Below, one piece after another: positions 33,385 through 44,380 of a stretch of 64,000 bases of DNA. A program made the translations under genes and the position numbers. Numbering within the stretch: position 1 is the stretch's first letter; each line of letters begins with the position of its first letter. The notes beneath the pieces are model-generated. The model was not told where the DNA came from. It made no database searches and was given only the letters and a program-made list of their open reading frames with translations. Source of the stretch: Syncephalis plumigaleata (taxonomy: Eukaryota > Zoopagomycota > Zoopagomycetes > Zoopagales > Piptocephalidaceae); contig JAIXMF010000004.1 of NCBI GenBank assembly GCA_025201365.1, forward strand, positions 496,001 through 560,000, read 5' to 3'.

Positions 33385-35758
33385 TTAATTTGTTTTTTGA
33401 TGTTTGGATCCCTCTTGATCTTGATCTTCATTTAGTGAATGCTTTGCGGACGTACCATGATCAGGAGGAGAAACGGCACGTCGTTGAAATTGTGTTGGAA
33501 TAAGGTTGTCCTTACGAACACTGCGAATAATCTGAATAAAATTCAGACATGCTGCCATATCCCGATTCCACAAACGATGATCGTATCTGTTAAATTCCGG
33601 ATCCTCTTTATACTTCTTGCGCTTCTTGTCATCCACGTCCATCCTATCCTCTTGATCCTCCTCGTCATCTACGTCCATCCTATCCTCTTGCTCCTCCTCG
33701 TCATCCACGTCCATCAGATCCTCTTGCTCCTTCTTAGCCTTTATATCTTTCATGGCCTCTTTACAAGGTTGATGTGTGCATCTAATAAAATAATTAATTA
33801 ATATATTATAATAAATAGCAAAGTGTAATAAATTGTACTTACCTTAAAAGACCATGACAGATAATTTTATGGCTGTCTCCATGTTGCTTCGACCGAGGAT
33901 TCGCGACCTTCTTGAATTTCTCGAGGGTGGGATTGTTGCAGGCTGGGCAGCACTTGCTGGTCTTGTGCTCATCAATTAGAAAGACTTTAAACCCGTGTCG
34001 TTTCAAAAGCCTTCTAAAGCCAATACCACGTATGGGCTCGTGATATTTGGTGTGAGGAGCGGACCAGTTCCCCATCACAAATGCTGCATCCCTATCGAAC
34101 TTCTCTCTTAACCCTTTGATCAGCTTTTGATCACTTTGTTGCTTGCTGATGTAGGCTGACAATTTCAACTTCCTGAAAAGAGGATGTTGGGTAGAATGGG
34201 CGGTGGGATCGGCGTTGGGAAGGGTGAGAGTATCTTTATAAAAGTTGGTGAGAACCTCCGAGTGCTGTGCGCGACACTTCAGATATTCCTTATATTCCCC
34301 CAGAGATACAGTGTTGCCCTTGGTTCCTGAGAGAGCCACCTCGGCATCCAGCACCGCCTGATTCCCCTTCTTGCAGTCCTCGCGAATCTTGCGGTATTTC
34401 TTCGTCCTCCGCATCTTGTCCTGATGTAGTTTCGTGTACCGATATTTGCGCTTATTTTCCACTGTCGAGTTTTCGTGTACACAAAACAGTAAGTTTCTTC
34501 TTCCCGGGTCCACGGCCACGCATTTGCCGTCGATTGCCTTGTGAGCATCAGCTTTTAATTTACTGATATACGGGAAGGGATCCTTTGCTGACCTCGCTCT
34601 CCGTCCCTTGTCGATCTTCTTGATGACCGTGACACCAACGCCATCGGTCTCAATCGAGCCAGAAAACTCGAGCCTCCCATCCTTTTGATTCTTGAATACC
34701 TTTCGATTGAGCTCCACAATTTGTCCCCAATGCTCCTTCTTTTTCTTCTTAAGGGCTTCCTTCCTCTCCTCCTTAGTCCACTTCTTCTCCGCTTCCTTCT
34801 GCTGCTCAGTCTTCTTAGCCTCACAATGACATCCTAATATGTTTTGACAAAGAATATCAATGTCGATATGAATGTAACACGGTGAAAAGGAACGGCGCAG
34901 TGGGAAGCAGTTGAAAGGCTTTAACTCGAGGTCGTCAAAGAGGCACGCAAGCTCAAAGAACGCTTTGAAGTGCTTCACCGGGTTTTCTTTACAGTCGTAA
35001 TAAAGGCCGTTTTCACCAAAGTCGTAGCCATCAGTGTAAGCATCCAAAACGTCTTTAAATTTGTCAAATGCCTTAGTAAACGTGGGATCCTCATCGACCA
35101 ACGCTTTAAGCTCGTCTCGATGTGCTGTTGCTAGCTTGAATGTTCTTGCTGGAGCAGTGATCTTACTGGTTTTCTCGCAAAGCTCAGCAACGTCTACCTT
35201 CTTGGGCAATTCCTTCTTCATATCCTTTAGCATCTCCTTCCTCATATCCTTTAGCTTCTCCTTGACATCGAAGTGCTTATTGACGGCACGCCGAAGGAAC
35301 TCGCCAAAGCGCAACCTGACATTGTTGGTGTAAGCAACGTACATCTTCGTTGCCTCGTAGCCAGCTGACTGATCGGCATAGGTGAACTTTGGCGGTTGAT
35401 AGCGAGCAATCTCAAGGTAATCACCCCAATGTTTGCTGATCAACTTGCGAAATCCAGCAGTTTTACTTTGGGGGGTGCCTTTCTTACGTTCGACTAAGGA
35501 GAGCCACACCTGTCTAAAGAAGCCTATACAAATATACTCTTCAAGCTTAAAGTTTGGATTATGCAGCTCTTTAAGAAAAATATATTTTGCGAAGGAGTAG
35601 GCGTGGAAGGTCGTGGTGTGTACAATGTTTACAAAGTCGCGTAAAACACCACGACGCTCCTTCTTCCAACCAATGCCGGAGATAGAAGACTTCACAGCCA
35701 GAACTCGTTCACTGTCGGCAGAAGTAGACGAGCCATGAGTGCCTGGCTGTGGCATCAT
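33385..35758 (-). CDS. Fanzor RNA-guided nuclease (eukaryotic TnpB homologue), 2 exons
   Basis: Predicted OMEGA-type nuclease of about 770 residues. Exon 1 (35758 down to about 33841) holds an N-terminal helical region and a Lys/Glu-rich stretch, then RuvC-I as KCVAVDPGRRNLLFCVHE with its catalytic Asp. Next come GNWSAPHTKYHEPIRG and FLIDEHKTSKCCPACNNP, with the Glu near the zinc ribbon where Fanzors place their second acidic residue. Splicing at AAG/GTAAGT to an acceptor near 33782 joins HGLLR to CTHQPC, completing the second zinc-ribbon pair. After a Glu/Asp repeat insert, exon 2 ends with RuvC-III as LWNRDMAACLNF. All three catalytic regions and both Cys pairs are present in an open frame, so it looks intact. 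The frame is clean although AGM1 lies only 0.3 kb away, fitting a recent arrival. Family placement is firm; the Fanzor subtype is not determined. Confidence 0.88.
33622..33729 (-). repeat. 36-bp minisatellite, three acidic EQEDRMDVDDEE units in Fanzor
   Basis: Three tandem 12-residue units (E/D-QED-L/R-MDVDD-EE/KK) lie between the zinc ribbon and the RuvC-III motif, a stretch normally only a few residues long in TnpB-like proteins. They are followed by a basic KKRKKYK run. Confidence 0.85.
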
Positions 35759-37489
35759 GGATGAAATGGATAGTAATCAATATAGAAGCAGTATGTTAAA
35801 ACGAGCACAGTTACAATATGAAGGGTTAATTAATCTTTTATTTTATTGTAGTATAGACGCTTCTTTATATACGTGGCACGTTGGTAGTACTAACTGCGCG
35901 GACCTGATGACGTAGGCGTGAAACGCTCGTGCAGACACATACAGGAAGGGTGAATCTATTATGGTAAGTAGTATCATTTACAGCGCAGCACAGTAAGACT
36001 CGTATCATCTAGTGTCATTGTAGCAATGGTATAACGCCGATGATAATTTAGCAATCAGTAAGCATTTTAATAAGTACTATTGAACTTGTTAACACTTTAT
36101 TAAATATATTCGTTATTAATAAATGAACAGAATTTTGTAATGGATGTTAATATATTCATTTGCTTCTACTAATGCCTCCATTAACAACTTCTCCTTATCT
36201 ATTTGGTAACACTTTATTAATGGTTTACCAATCCACTTCCAAGTATCCATCTCATCGTTGCTTCTCTTTCCTTTTTCCCTTTACTTCGTTGCCTACATTA
36301 TTTCTTCCTCCTTTACCTCGTTAACAATGATAATATATTTTCATTCCTCATTATCGACTGATGTATAAATTGTTAATTTTCTTTATTAGTTAATAAAAGC
36401 ATTCTTTCTCTCTCTTTACCAATATGTGTCTTCTTCGTACTAATCTCTTTTTCCTTGTCATTCAGTAGCACACTTCTTTGTGTCAACTACATTCCACTTG
36501 TCAATAAACAACACACGCCTACTTCCTCTTAACTATATGCTAGTTATTCCTTTATCTTTCTCAGTAATACGCGTCTTCTTCGTGTCATTCACATTCCACT
36601 TACTTCCTCTTTCACCTTAGCATACACATTCCCAATAGCAGCTATTCTGTCATACTATCTCTATGACTTTTATTGATCTCTTTGTTCTCTTCCTCTTCCT
36701 CTATCCTATCTACATGCTCACTTGTCGTTATTATTACTATACCAATAAGTATTGTTTATTGTTCGTTCTAGTCCTTTGCTTTCTATCACTGTCCTGCTTA
36801 TTTATCAATGTTCAAGCGTTCACTGCTCTCGTTGTAATATGTACCTTTTACTTTTACCGCTCTTTTCCGTCGTCTGTTTGTATGCCACCATTACGTCATG
36901 CTTTTATTTGTATTTTTATTTGTTTACTGCCATCTACATACTCTATTTATCACATACAAGCATACGTTGCTCCTTCGAATAAACTGGCATACGTGTTCAT
37001 GCACCCTTCCCTGCTCATTCCTTGCTCCTTCGTGTCAACTCAGTCATTCTACTAACTACTGCTTGTTTATCATGTTGTTTATCGTGTATTCTCTTTGTTC
37101 ATTTGTTGCTACTCATATGCAATTAACCGTATGCATTATCATCATGATTTATCTACCATGCTAGTCTATTGCTACTTGTAAGTACATGACATGACAATAT
37201 CCAATTATACTAGTACACTTGTATCGTCTATCTTATAGAATTGATGATGATAGTTATCGCTATCAATAAATGATCCATTACTAATACTGAATTGTTATTA
37301 TTATCATGCTATATCAATTGGCATTTCTACGGTGATAATGGTGTTAATTATACAAGTTTATTAATAAACAGCAAATGGTAAAGGCTAACAACGCTAACTG
37401 GTCGAGAAAGCGCTGTAATAATCATTCCTTCTATTTCTTGCTCCTATTTTATTTTATTAGCATACTTTACTTAGTGATTCGTTTTCAAC
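35759..37489. other. intergenic, Fanzor 5' flank to EMC6
   Basis: 35760-36100 is the Fanzor 5' flank. About 36180-37100 is strikingly pyrimidine-rich on the plus strand, with loosely repeated CTTC/TTCC and cattccactt motifs. 37240-37415 is an old MITE copy, followed by the EMC6 promoter. Hydrophobic frames in the pyrimidine tract look like a composition effect. Confidence 0.55.
37240..37415 (-). mobile_element. degenerate copy of the 227-bp mariner-type MITE
   Basis: Matches the reverse complement of the MITE at 50584-50810 over its interior; shared blocks include atgctatatcaattggcatt and tctacggtgataatggtgtt. It ends CTG followed by TA (37416-37417), as expected of the family. The other end, before about 37240, is too diverged to place. 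It lies upstream of EMC6. Confidence 0.75.
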
Positions 37490-37828
37490 ATGTCTACTGC
37501 TACTAGTTCTACCACTGATGAATCACGTTATGTGATGGCATATGTCGCGCAGAACCAGCGTGTCATTACTTATTGTCGTAGTTGTTTCTCGGCTATATCC
37601 GGTAGTGCTGCCGGTATACTTGGTCTAACCGGGCTTACCGGCTTCTACTTTTACGTGATTACCGCGGCCATCATGTCCGGTCTACTATGGTCTATCAAGA
37701 CTGGTGGTCGGCCGTTACGTTATTTCCGTTCAACGAGCGAAGTCGTATGGGACGGTGTTGTAGGCGGTCTATTCTCCTACGTGCTCTTTTGGACGTTACT
37801 CTATGGTATTGTCCACGTATACGATTAG
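37490..37828 (+). CDS. EMC6: ER membrane protein complex subunit 6
   Basis: Subunit of the ER membrane protein insertase. The single exon gives 112 residues, the usual EMC6 length. The cytoplasmic N-terminus carries NQRVITYCRSCFSAISGSAA. Helices follow in AGILGLTGLTGFYFYVITAAI and in the C-terminal segment WDGVVGGLFSYVLFWTLLYG. The LGLTGLTGFYFY stretch is the EMC6/Rab5-interacting family signature. Start choice: the first ATG gives a standard-length protein. The frame is clean, and the gene converges with UTP12. Confidence 0.94.
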   Translation: MSTATSSTTDESRYVMAYVAQNQRVITYCRSCFSAISGSAAGILGLTGLTGFYFYVITAAIMSGLLWSIKTGGRPLRYFRSTSEVVWDGVVGGLFSYVLFWTLLYGIVHVYD

Positions 37829-38060
37829 AAGGAGAAGGAGAAGGAGAATAAGGATATTGTTCATTTTATTAGTTTATCGATCCAGGTATGTGAAGCTTCG
37901 TCAAATAGAGATATTGCTTCAATGATAATAATAATAATGTTTCTTATAGGATATGCACCATCTATATTCTATAATAAAAATGTCGGTTTATTGGAATGCG
38001 CTTTAATGATAATGATAATGAGAGAGTAGACGTAGTCTAGTATTAGTGGAAAGGAAACAA

Positions 38061-41000
38061 CTAAACGGTGACAAATTTACGCTTCTTAATCGACGTGTCT
38101 TTTTGCTCATCTACTGGTTCCGTATCGTAGAAATCAGTTTGATGATTGGCCTCCCAATCACGACGAATATGTTGCAAGGCAGCCGAGTTATAACCGAGTA
38201 TATCCTATATGAAACAGATAGATACAAATAGTGTTTCGTTTAATAATTACATAATAGTAACAATAGCTACATACTTAATAGCTAGTATCATCTACTTACT
38301 CGTTGTTTACGCAATCCAGTTCGTAAGTGTTCACGAATAGAGTCAAGCATAGTACGCATTAATCGATTGGACACGATAGGTGCATGGAAGGTTCGTAGAA
38401 TAAAGAAGAGTACGCGACAAGTTAGTGCCGTATTCCATTCCTATTATAGTAGTTATTATCATAATAATAGACAATAGACAATTAGCAATCTAGTCTAGTC
38501 TAGCAATAATCATTCGTAGTTAATCTTACCTTACGAGCCCATATATCGAGATAGGTCATAAGTGATAGGATCTTCTCGAATGGCAATACAAGCAAAGCCT
38601 CATCCAGATCACTTGGTCGAATTCTTTCAATAGTACGTAATACATACCGATCAGCGGAAATGTCACCCATGGCCAACAGAATTGGATTTCGAGGAGGTGG
38701 TGGAGGATTAAGATTCTTACTTAGCATCTAATAATAATAATAATAATAAATATCTATTGCTATTCTCTAGTTGATTTCCTTCCTTTCCTCTCCTCCTCTT
38801 CTAATATATTTACCTCTTCATATGCTTGTGTGGTAGCTTTATCTTCATCGGCCAGTTCTATTGCCTCCAATACTCGTTCGCCCGCTTTCAATGTCTCCAT
38901 AGTTTGTTTGCCGGCAGTCTCCACTTCATCCTCCCCTTCTCCCGGTGTCGTACCATTAATGTTCGTTTTTTGTAGGGCATCTGTAAGTGTTGTCTCATAG
39001 GCTTCATCCATTTCTCGTTCGCGTTCCTCCTCTAAAAACAGCTAATATAATGGGTTAATACGATGTTGACTATGACAGCTGTTTCGATATATATATATAT
39101 ATATAAATATCACCTACCTGTTCATCTGTACGTGTCCACACACGAATGGATCGATCCTGAGAGCCGGAACAAATAAAGGTACCGTGCTTAGCGATGGCCA
39201 ATGACCAAACCTCGCCATGATGTCCCTCTAGACGCATGATATTCTCAAACTGTTCCAATTCATTATATCTCTTTGTTAATCGACAGCATCATCTATTAAA
39301 TTATTATTACATAACTACGCTTACCTTATCGCCATCCCAGTATTTAATGGCATGATCCTTACTAGCTGTGAAAAAGTAATGTGTACCGTGTACAAATTGA
39401 ACTTGCATGATACTTTCTTGATGTGCAAATATCGATTTGTGACAATCGCCGAAATCTAAACCCCATAGTTTTACATTTTTATCGGCGGAACATGTCACCA
39501 GTATATTACTATCGCTTGATATGTCCATCGACAATACCGGTAACTATTAAACATGATATAGAATTAGTATTAATAACGGAAATAACCATATAATGGCGAA
39601 ATATGTGATCACTTACCTTGTGTCCGTAAAGCGATAAAAAGAATTTAAGCGTATCATGGTAGAACACTTTAACGGTGGCATCTAATAGGGCCACAGCTAC
39701 TAATCGTTGATCTGGACTATAGCGTACACATAGCACATCATCGGACATCTTCAACGTGCGCATAAGTGTCAAAGTAACTCGTGAAGGACCCTAATCACAT
39801 ATATACACACACACACATATATATATATATATATCAGATGAGCTATTCAATTAACATAATCAATGCGTATAACTACTTACATCATCCACGGCTACTCGAT
39901 CGAAATCCCAAAATTTAACCGTTTTATCAGCACTGCCCGTGACAATGCCTTTCTTATCGGGACGCATGGACATCGACCATACAGCGCCTTCGTGTGCTTC
40001 AATCGATGTCAATAGGGTTGACGAGGCAATGTCATACAGTTCTAGTTGACCAGTTTTAGTGCCTATCAATACCTAGAAATACCGCAATAGAATCAATATC
40101 TAAGCATTATATACATTTGTATGATTAATCTGAATAATCACTTACATGCTTGTTATTGGGAAGGAATAGACTGCATAATGCGTAGCCACAATCCATTGAA
40201 CGGATACATGAACCGCTATGAATATTCCATATCTTAAGCATATCTGATTATAAACAATATTAGAATAAATGTATTCATCATCATTCATATTACTTACTAT
40301 TTGAGGCCGAACATAGCAAATCATCATCGGAACTCAGGGATAGTGTGCGTATATCCGATCGATGTCCTTGCATATCTGTTGTAAACAATTTCGATGGAGT
40401 GGGTGTGGGCACAGTCTTGTCTTTTGAAGGATAAGGCACGCTATAAACTTCAAGCATATTGTTGTTAAGCGATACTAGTATCTAATCGATGGTGTGCATA
40501 AATAATAGATAAGCATTCATGTGTAAACTAATAAACTATCAATTAATATAATTACCTGACTAGTGGTGACACGAGCTGAATCCTTGGCAGGCGAGAAATC
40601 GGCCGATCTAATCTTGGCTGGTGCATGAATCATTTGATAGGCTGAAATACGATCCGATGCAGTTACTTGTTGCTCGGTTGCTTCCGCATTGCCGGTATCA
40701 TCAGCATCATTGGCCTGTCCTTTCTTGCGCTGCTTCTCTCGATGACGCTTGGCTCGACGTTGCTGTTTCTTTTGTATTTCCTCCTCAGTACGAATACGGA
40801 ATACCTCGATTACTTTATCCGCCGATTGACAAAGCAGGAATTTGCCATTAGAATGGAACTGCAGTGTAATGGCACGCTCTCTACTTTGACGCTGAATAGC
40901 TCCGTAAAATTGAATAACTTTAGTTTCCTACAGATGTATATATACATACACATATATTAATTATATAGATAAATAGTTAGTAATTCATTAGCTTACCGCA

Positions 41001-41766
41001 TCTTTCTCCATAATCATGTTATCCCGTTCTAGTAGTTCTCGATCAAGTTGCCATGCCTTTAATTCGGCATCCACACTCGCTGTCACCATAAGCATCGTTT
41101 CCTCGTTAATGTCCATTGACCATATTTCATTGCGATGTGCCACATGAGTCTCCATACAATGCTGCGTCGTTAGATCCCATAGCTTCATTAGTGTATCCTT
41201 ACTAGTGGACACGAGATAGCCATCACGACCAATGGATAGGAACTTAACGGATGTAATCATATCTCGATGACCATTCAAGCGATACAAGCCTACTTCGCCC
41301 ACTACATCCCATACAATGAGATTCGTGTCACGCGCACCCGATACCAATCTATTTCCCTGCTTGTCAAAGGAAAGAGCGGATACAGCACTTTTATGTCCGT
41401 TGAAGGTGACCGTAGACTGATGCGTGGTTACATTCCATAGACGAATAGCACCATCCGAGTAACTATAATACGTGTATATCGCGTAAGACAAACGAGTTCT
41501 CTACTATTCACGTATTATCCAATAGCTTACCCTACAGCAAAATGCTGACCATCAGGACTACGCGCGATACACGATACCTGTGCCTTGTTATCGCTATCGT
41601 GCCAGCGTCCTACTTGCACGCCTTTTTTAAGATCCCATACGATCACGTCTTCAAGCGCCGGTGCTATTGCAAGTTTACCGCTAGCATCGTACACGGTGTT
41701 ACTCTGTCCGCTGGCAATAACGCCAAAGGAACTCGTTTGCTCGTAGCGTAAATAAGCTTTAACCAT
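38061..41766 (-). CDS. UTP12: U3 snoRNP component UTP12/Dip2 (WDR3)
   Basis: WD40 protein of the UTP-B subcomplex in the nucleolar SSU processome. Starts [21 protein letters not shown] repeats are visible as [72 protein letters not shown] and [11 protein letters not shown], fitting two propellers. A basic insertion ([12 protein letters not shown]) lies between them. The C-terminal Utp12 domain follows: [47 protein letters not shown]-like segments and [11 protein letters not shown], ending KKRKFVTV at TAG (38061-38063 on the complement). It has over a dozen exons and about 920 residues. It is transcribed away from LCP5, another SSU-processome factor. Confidence 0.95.
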
Positions 41767-41902
41767 AACGACGAATAATAATAATACTAGGTGTAGTTGT
41801 GTCTTACAAATGAATATTAAGTGTGAAGGAAAAAAGGAACTACGAGTATTTTTTTTCTTTTTTTCTTAACTTTTCAGTTTTTTATTACATTTCTTTTTTA
41901 TA
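41767..41902. promoter_or_regulatory. shared divergent promoter, UTP12 and LCP5
   Basis: Only 136 bases separate the two start codons. The segment carries a T-rich tract (about 41850-41895, including runs of 5-8 T) on the plus strand. Both genes act in early 18S rRNA processing, so a common control region is plausible. No specific factor site was identified. Confidence 0.6.
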
Positions 41903-43518
41903 ATGGCGAACACTGCCATTACTACTAGTAAGTTGTTCAACTAGCTGATGTGTATATAGAGCACAGTAATAATAATAACAATAATAATGAATGGATTTAT
42001 AGATGACCATGAGCGATTCAACGCTCTTGTTGGTGAGATTGGTCAACAAGCAGACGGTATAAAGAAACAGATTGCGGAACTTCGAAAACGGTAACTAACA
42101 ACTAAGCGACATCAAACGATGTACAGCCTATTCTAACCAGTATACTATTAGCGTGGTGGATGGCGAGCTATCAACTGAGAATGGTGTCAGTCTACTTGAT
42201 GTGAAATATCGTAAGTGAATATAGCAAACAAGTATGCTGGTTGTAGTTAACGCCATAATAATGATACATGTCGAGATAGATGTTCTACTGCAGTATATCA
42301 CGCAATTAGTGCATGTTGTTGGTCAGAAACTACACGGACAAACGTTGCAGGATAGTCCAGCGATCGATGGATTGATTCGCGATCGAATTATATTGGAGAA
42401 GTTGAAGCCTATTGAACAAAAGCTTAAATATCAATTGGATAAATTAATTCGAGCAGCTAGCCTTGGTGCATCGGCATCCAATGACGCGGATAATGGTAAG
42501 TAGCATATCTATGCATATACACGTATAATAACGTATAATAACGATAATAATAATATCGCTACTAGTTAATCCGTATAGTTTCAAACCAAATCCACAACAA
42601 TTGGTGGGTGCCAATGATGATAAGGAGTCAGGTGGGTGAAATTGAACACGTATAATGAAATGAACTGGCATTAATCGAATGATATGCGTGTATGCTAGGC
42701 AATGCCAATGAAGACGACAATGAAGGTTCGCAATTGTACCGAGCTCCTCGTCTTGCTCCTGTTCATTACGACGAAGGAACAGGTAAGTAGTAGTGGTGGT
42801 GGTAGTTGCTTTAACAAATAAGCACATGAATTGATCATTCAATGGATGAGCATAGATGTCAAGGAGAAACGCAAAAAACACGAGCAGCGTCTATTGGAGA
42901 AGGCGGCTAAATCACGTCTAATTCAGGATTTGGTGGCCGAATACGACGATAGACCCGAGCGAATGGGTGTTGAAGGTGGTGCACGCGATGGATACGGCGG
43001 TGATGATGCGCTAGAGAAACGAGAACGAGAGCGTACTCGCTACGAAGAGGAGAACTTTACGAGATTGTCATTGTCGAAGCAAGAGGCACGTCGTATGCGT
43101 GATGGTGGTCTACACCGATTTACCAATGAATTCAAGGTGAGTTATACACTTGTTAATCACTATGTAAACATATGTAAATTAACTAATGATCATAATAGAA
43201 TCTTAACGATTTCTCCAATTTGGCCGGTATTAATGCTGTCGAGCGTGATGATCGTCAGCGACACAGCTTACTTGGTCGTAAAGAACGTCGTCATGATGAA
43301 CGGCATAACACCACTAATGTAGGTTATTAATGCACTCAAAACATACTATTAGTGCTACTATAACGTATAATCCTTCTAACGATGTGCACACCAACTAGAC
43401 TGAATCTAAGAAACGTCGAGGTGTCGATGCGGTGGTTGAAGATGAACATATTGGCTCTGGCTCGGGTGCCTTCCAACGTAGCAGGAAACATGAAAGTCGA
43501 CGCAAACGTCGTAAATAA
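41903..43518 (+). CDS. LCP5: LCP5/neuroguidin, SSU processome factor
   Basis: Sas10/Utp3-C1D family protein that binds U3 snoRNP for 18S rRNA maturation. Short exon 1 (MANTAITT) splices to NDHERFNALVGEIGQQADGI, then GVSLLDVKYHVLLQYITQLV, the family's LLDVK core, and IRDRIILEKLKPIEQKLKYQ. Downstream are KPNPQQL, YRAPRLAPVHYDE, RLLEKAAKSRLIQDLVAEYD and ERPERMG-like sequence, and a basic C-terminus (ESRRKRRK). About seven exons; the frame is clean. It converges with the NDUFAF3-like gene, their stops being 172 bases apart. Confidence 0.93.
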
Positions 43519-43690
43519 ATGCACCATGCCCAATGGCTATTGACATGTATAAGAAGTAATGACGCGCGTACACATGATAATTAGAGAATAAACACTTGCT
43601 GATGATGATGATGATGATAGTAATCAATGCCACATCTATTTATACATATGCCACGTATCATGCCTATTTATTGATTAGATTCATTGTATT

Positions 43691-44380
43691 TTATACGGTC
43701 TTGGGCAGTAGCATTGCCATGACGTCACGTCCCTCCTCCGCTAGAATATTAAATGTCATACTTGCTTGATCTGTACTAAGATGCTCCACGCTGACACCGA
43801 GTTCCTTAAGGGCATTCTGACTACTTGGCGTGATATTACGTAGTTGTCGGCCAGTTCCCAGGACTAGTAACTCGGGACGTGGTTCGACCGCCCTAATAAC
43901 GCGTAACACTTGTTCACTCCACGTAGCAACGTCGAGCGTCGTGTCACTTGTTAGGTCGAGCTGCCAATTCCACGCCTCACCCGACGCGACAATTAATGGA
44001 CCGGCCACGGTTATCTTTTGGCTAGCATCACCGTGTTTCCATAGGATAAATCCCTGATCAAGTGCCTTGCCAATAACAATCTCTGGTGGTGGCGTGTCGC
44101 CAAGCATATTCTGAAAGGGCGAACCGTGTTCTTGTCGTAATGGTGTAGTCAAAGTACTCATGTTACATTGCTGTGAAAGCGACAAACAGCGGTTGCCGGC
44201 AATAGCGGTAGTGGCAATAGTAGTAGGTCGTGAGGTTATTGAACGGGAACCGTACACGCCACGACACAACGGATAACGGTTAGCGAACGCATCTACTAAT
44301 GATACAAGTCGCACCGAACGAGTGACACGACGTAGAAGACTATAACGTAACGTAGTAACCATACTATAGACGAGATACAT
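43691..44380 (-). CDS. NDUFAF3: NDUFAF3-like mitochondrial protein (Mth938/DUF498 domain)
   Basis: Family members assist assembly of the membrane arm of respiratory complex I. The single exon gives 229 residues. The N-terminus is Arg/Ser-rich without acidic residues for about 25 residues (TTLRYSLLRRVTRSVRLVSL), a likely mitochondrial presequence. The Mth938-like domain starts near FQNMLGDTPPPEIVIGKALD. It includes FILWKHGDAS, PELLVLGTGRQLRNITPSSQ and VSVEHLSTDQASMTFNILAE, ending LLPKTV. A second in-frame ATG six codons in (44362) may be the true start. A role in complex I would imply that this fungus retains that complex; this is inferred from the family. Confidence 0.9.
   Translation of the reverse strand: MYLVYSMVTTLRYSLLRRVTRSVRLVSLVDAFANRYPLCRGVYGSRSITSRPTTIATTAIAGNRCLSLSQQCNMSTLTTPLRQEHGSPFQNMLGDTPPPEIVIGKALDQGFILWKHGDASQKITVAGPLIVASGEAWNWQLDLTSDTTLDVATWSEQVLRVIRAVEPRPELLVLGTGRQLRNITPSSQNALKELGVSVEHLSTDQASMTFNILAEEGRDVMAMLLPKTV

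Larger units (their letters stand above)
33277..35758 (-). mobile_element. Fanzor-bearing element, one mariner-like end identified
   Basis: The plus-strand left boundary is at 33277, where CAGGC then TTTTTCCATCCAATTTGCGC begins straight after a TA dinucleotide (33275-33276). About 60 bases here match one end of the MITE at 50584-50810. The Fanzor gene lies inside, reading toward this end. I could not find the partner end beyond 35758. A weak candidate, taactgcgc at about 35899, shares only nine bases, so the right boundary given is just the gene start. Only one intact reading frame is carried, and no transposase is visible. Confidence 0.65.

Noticed and set aside
34267-34566. Plus-strand frame opposite the Fanzor gene
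   Set aside because: Shadow of the conserved minus-strand coding sequence around RuvC-I.
35890-35925. Partner inverted end of the Fanzor element (taactgcgcgg...)
   Set aside because: Only nine contiguous bases match the arm and no CAG-TA boundary follows; too weak to set an element end.
36663-37164. Hydrophobic plus-strand frame of about 130 codons
   Set aside because: Lies wholly in the pyrimidine-rich tract; Phe/Leu/Tyr/Ser content is explained by base composition.
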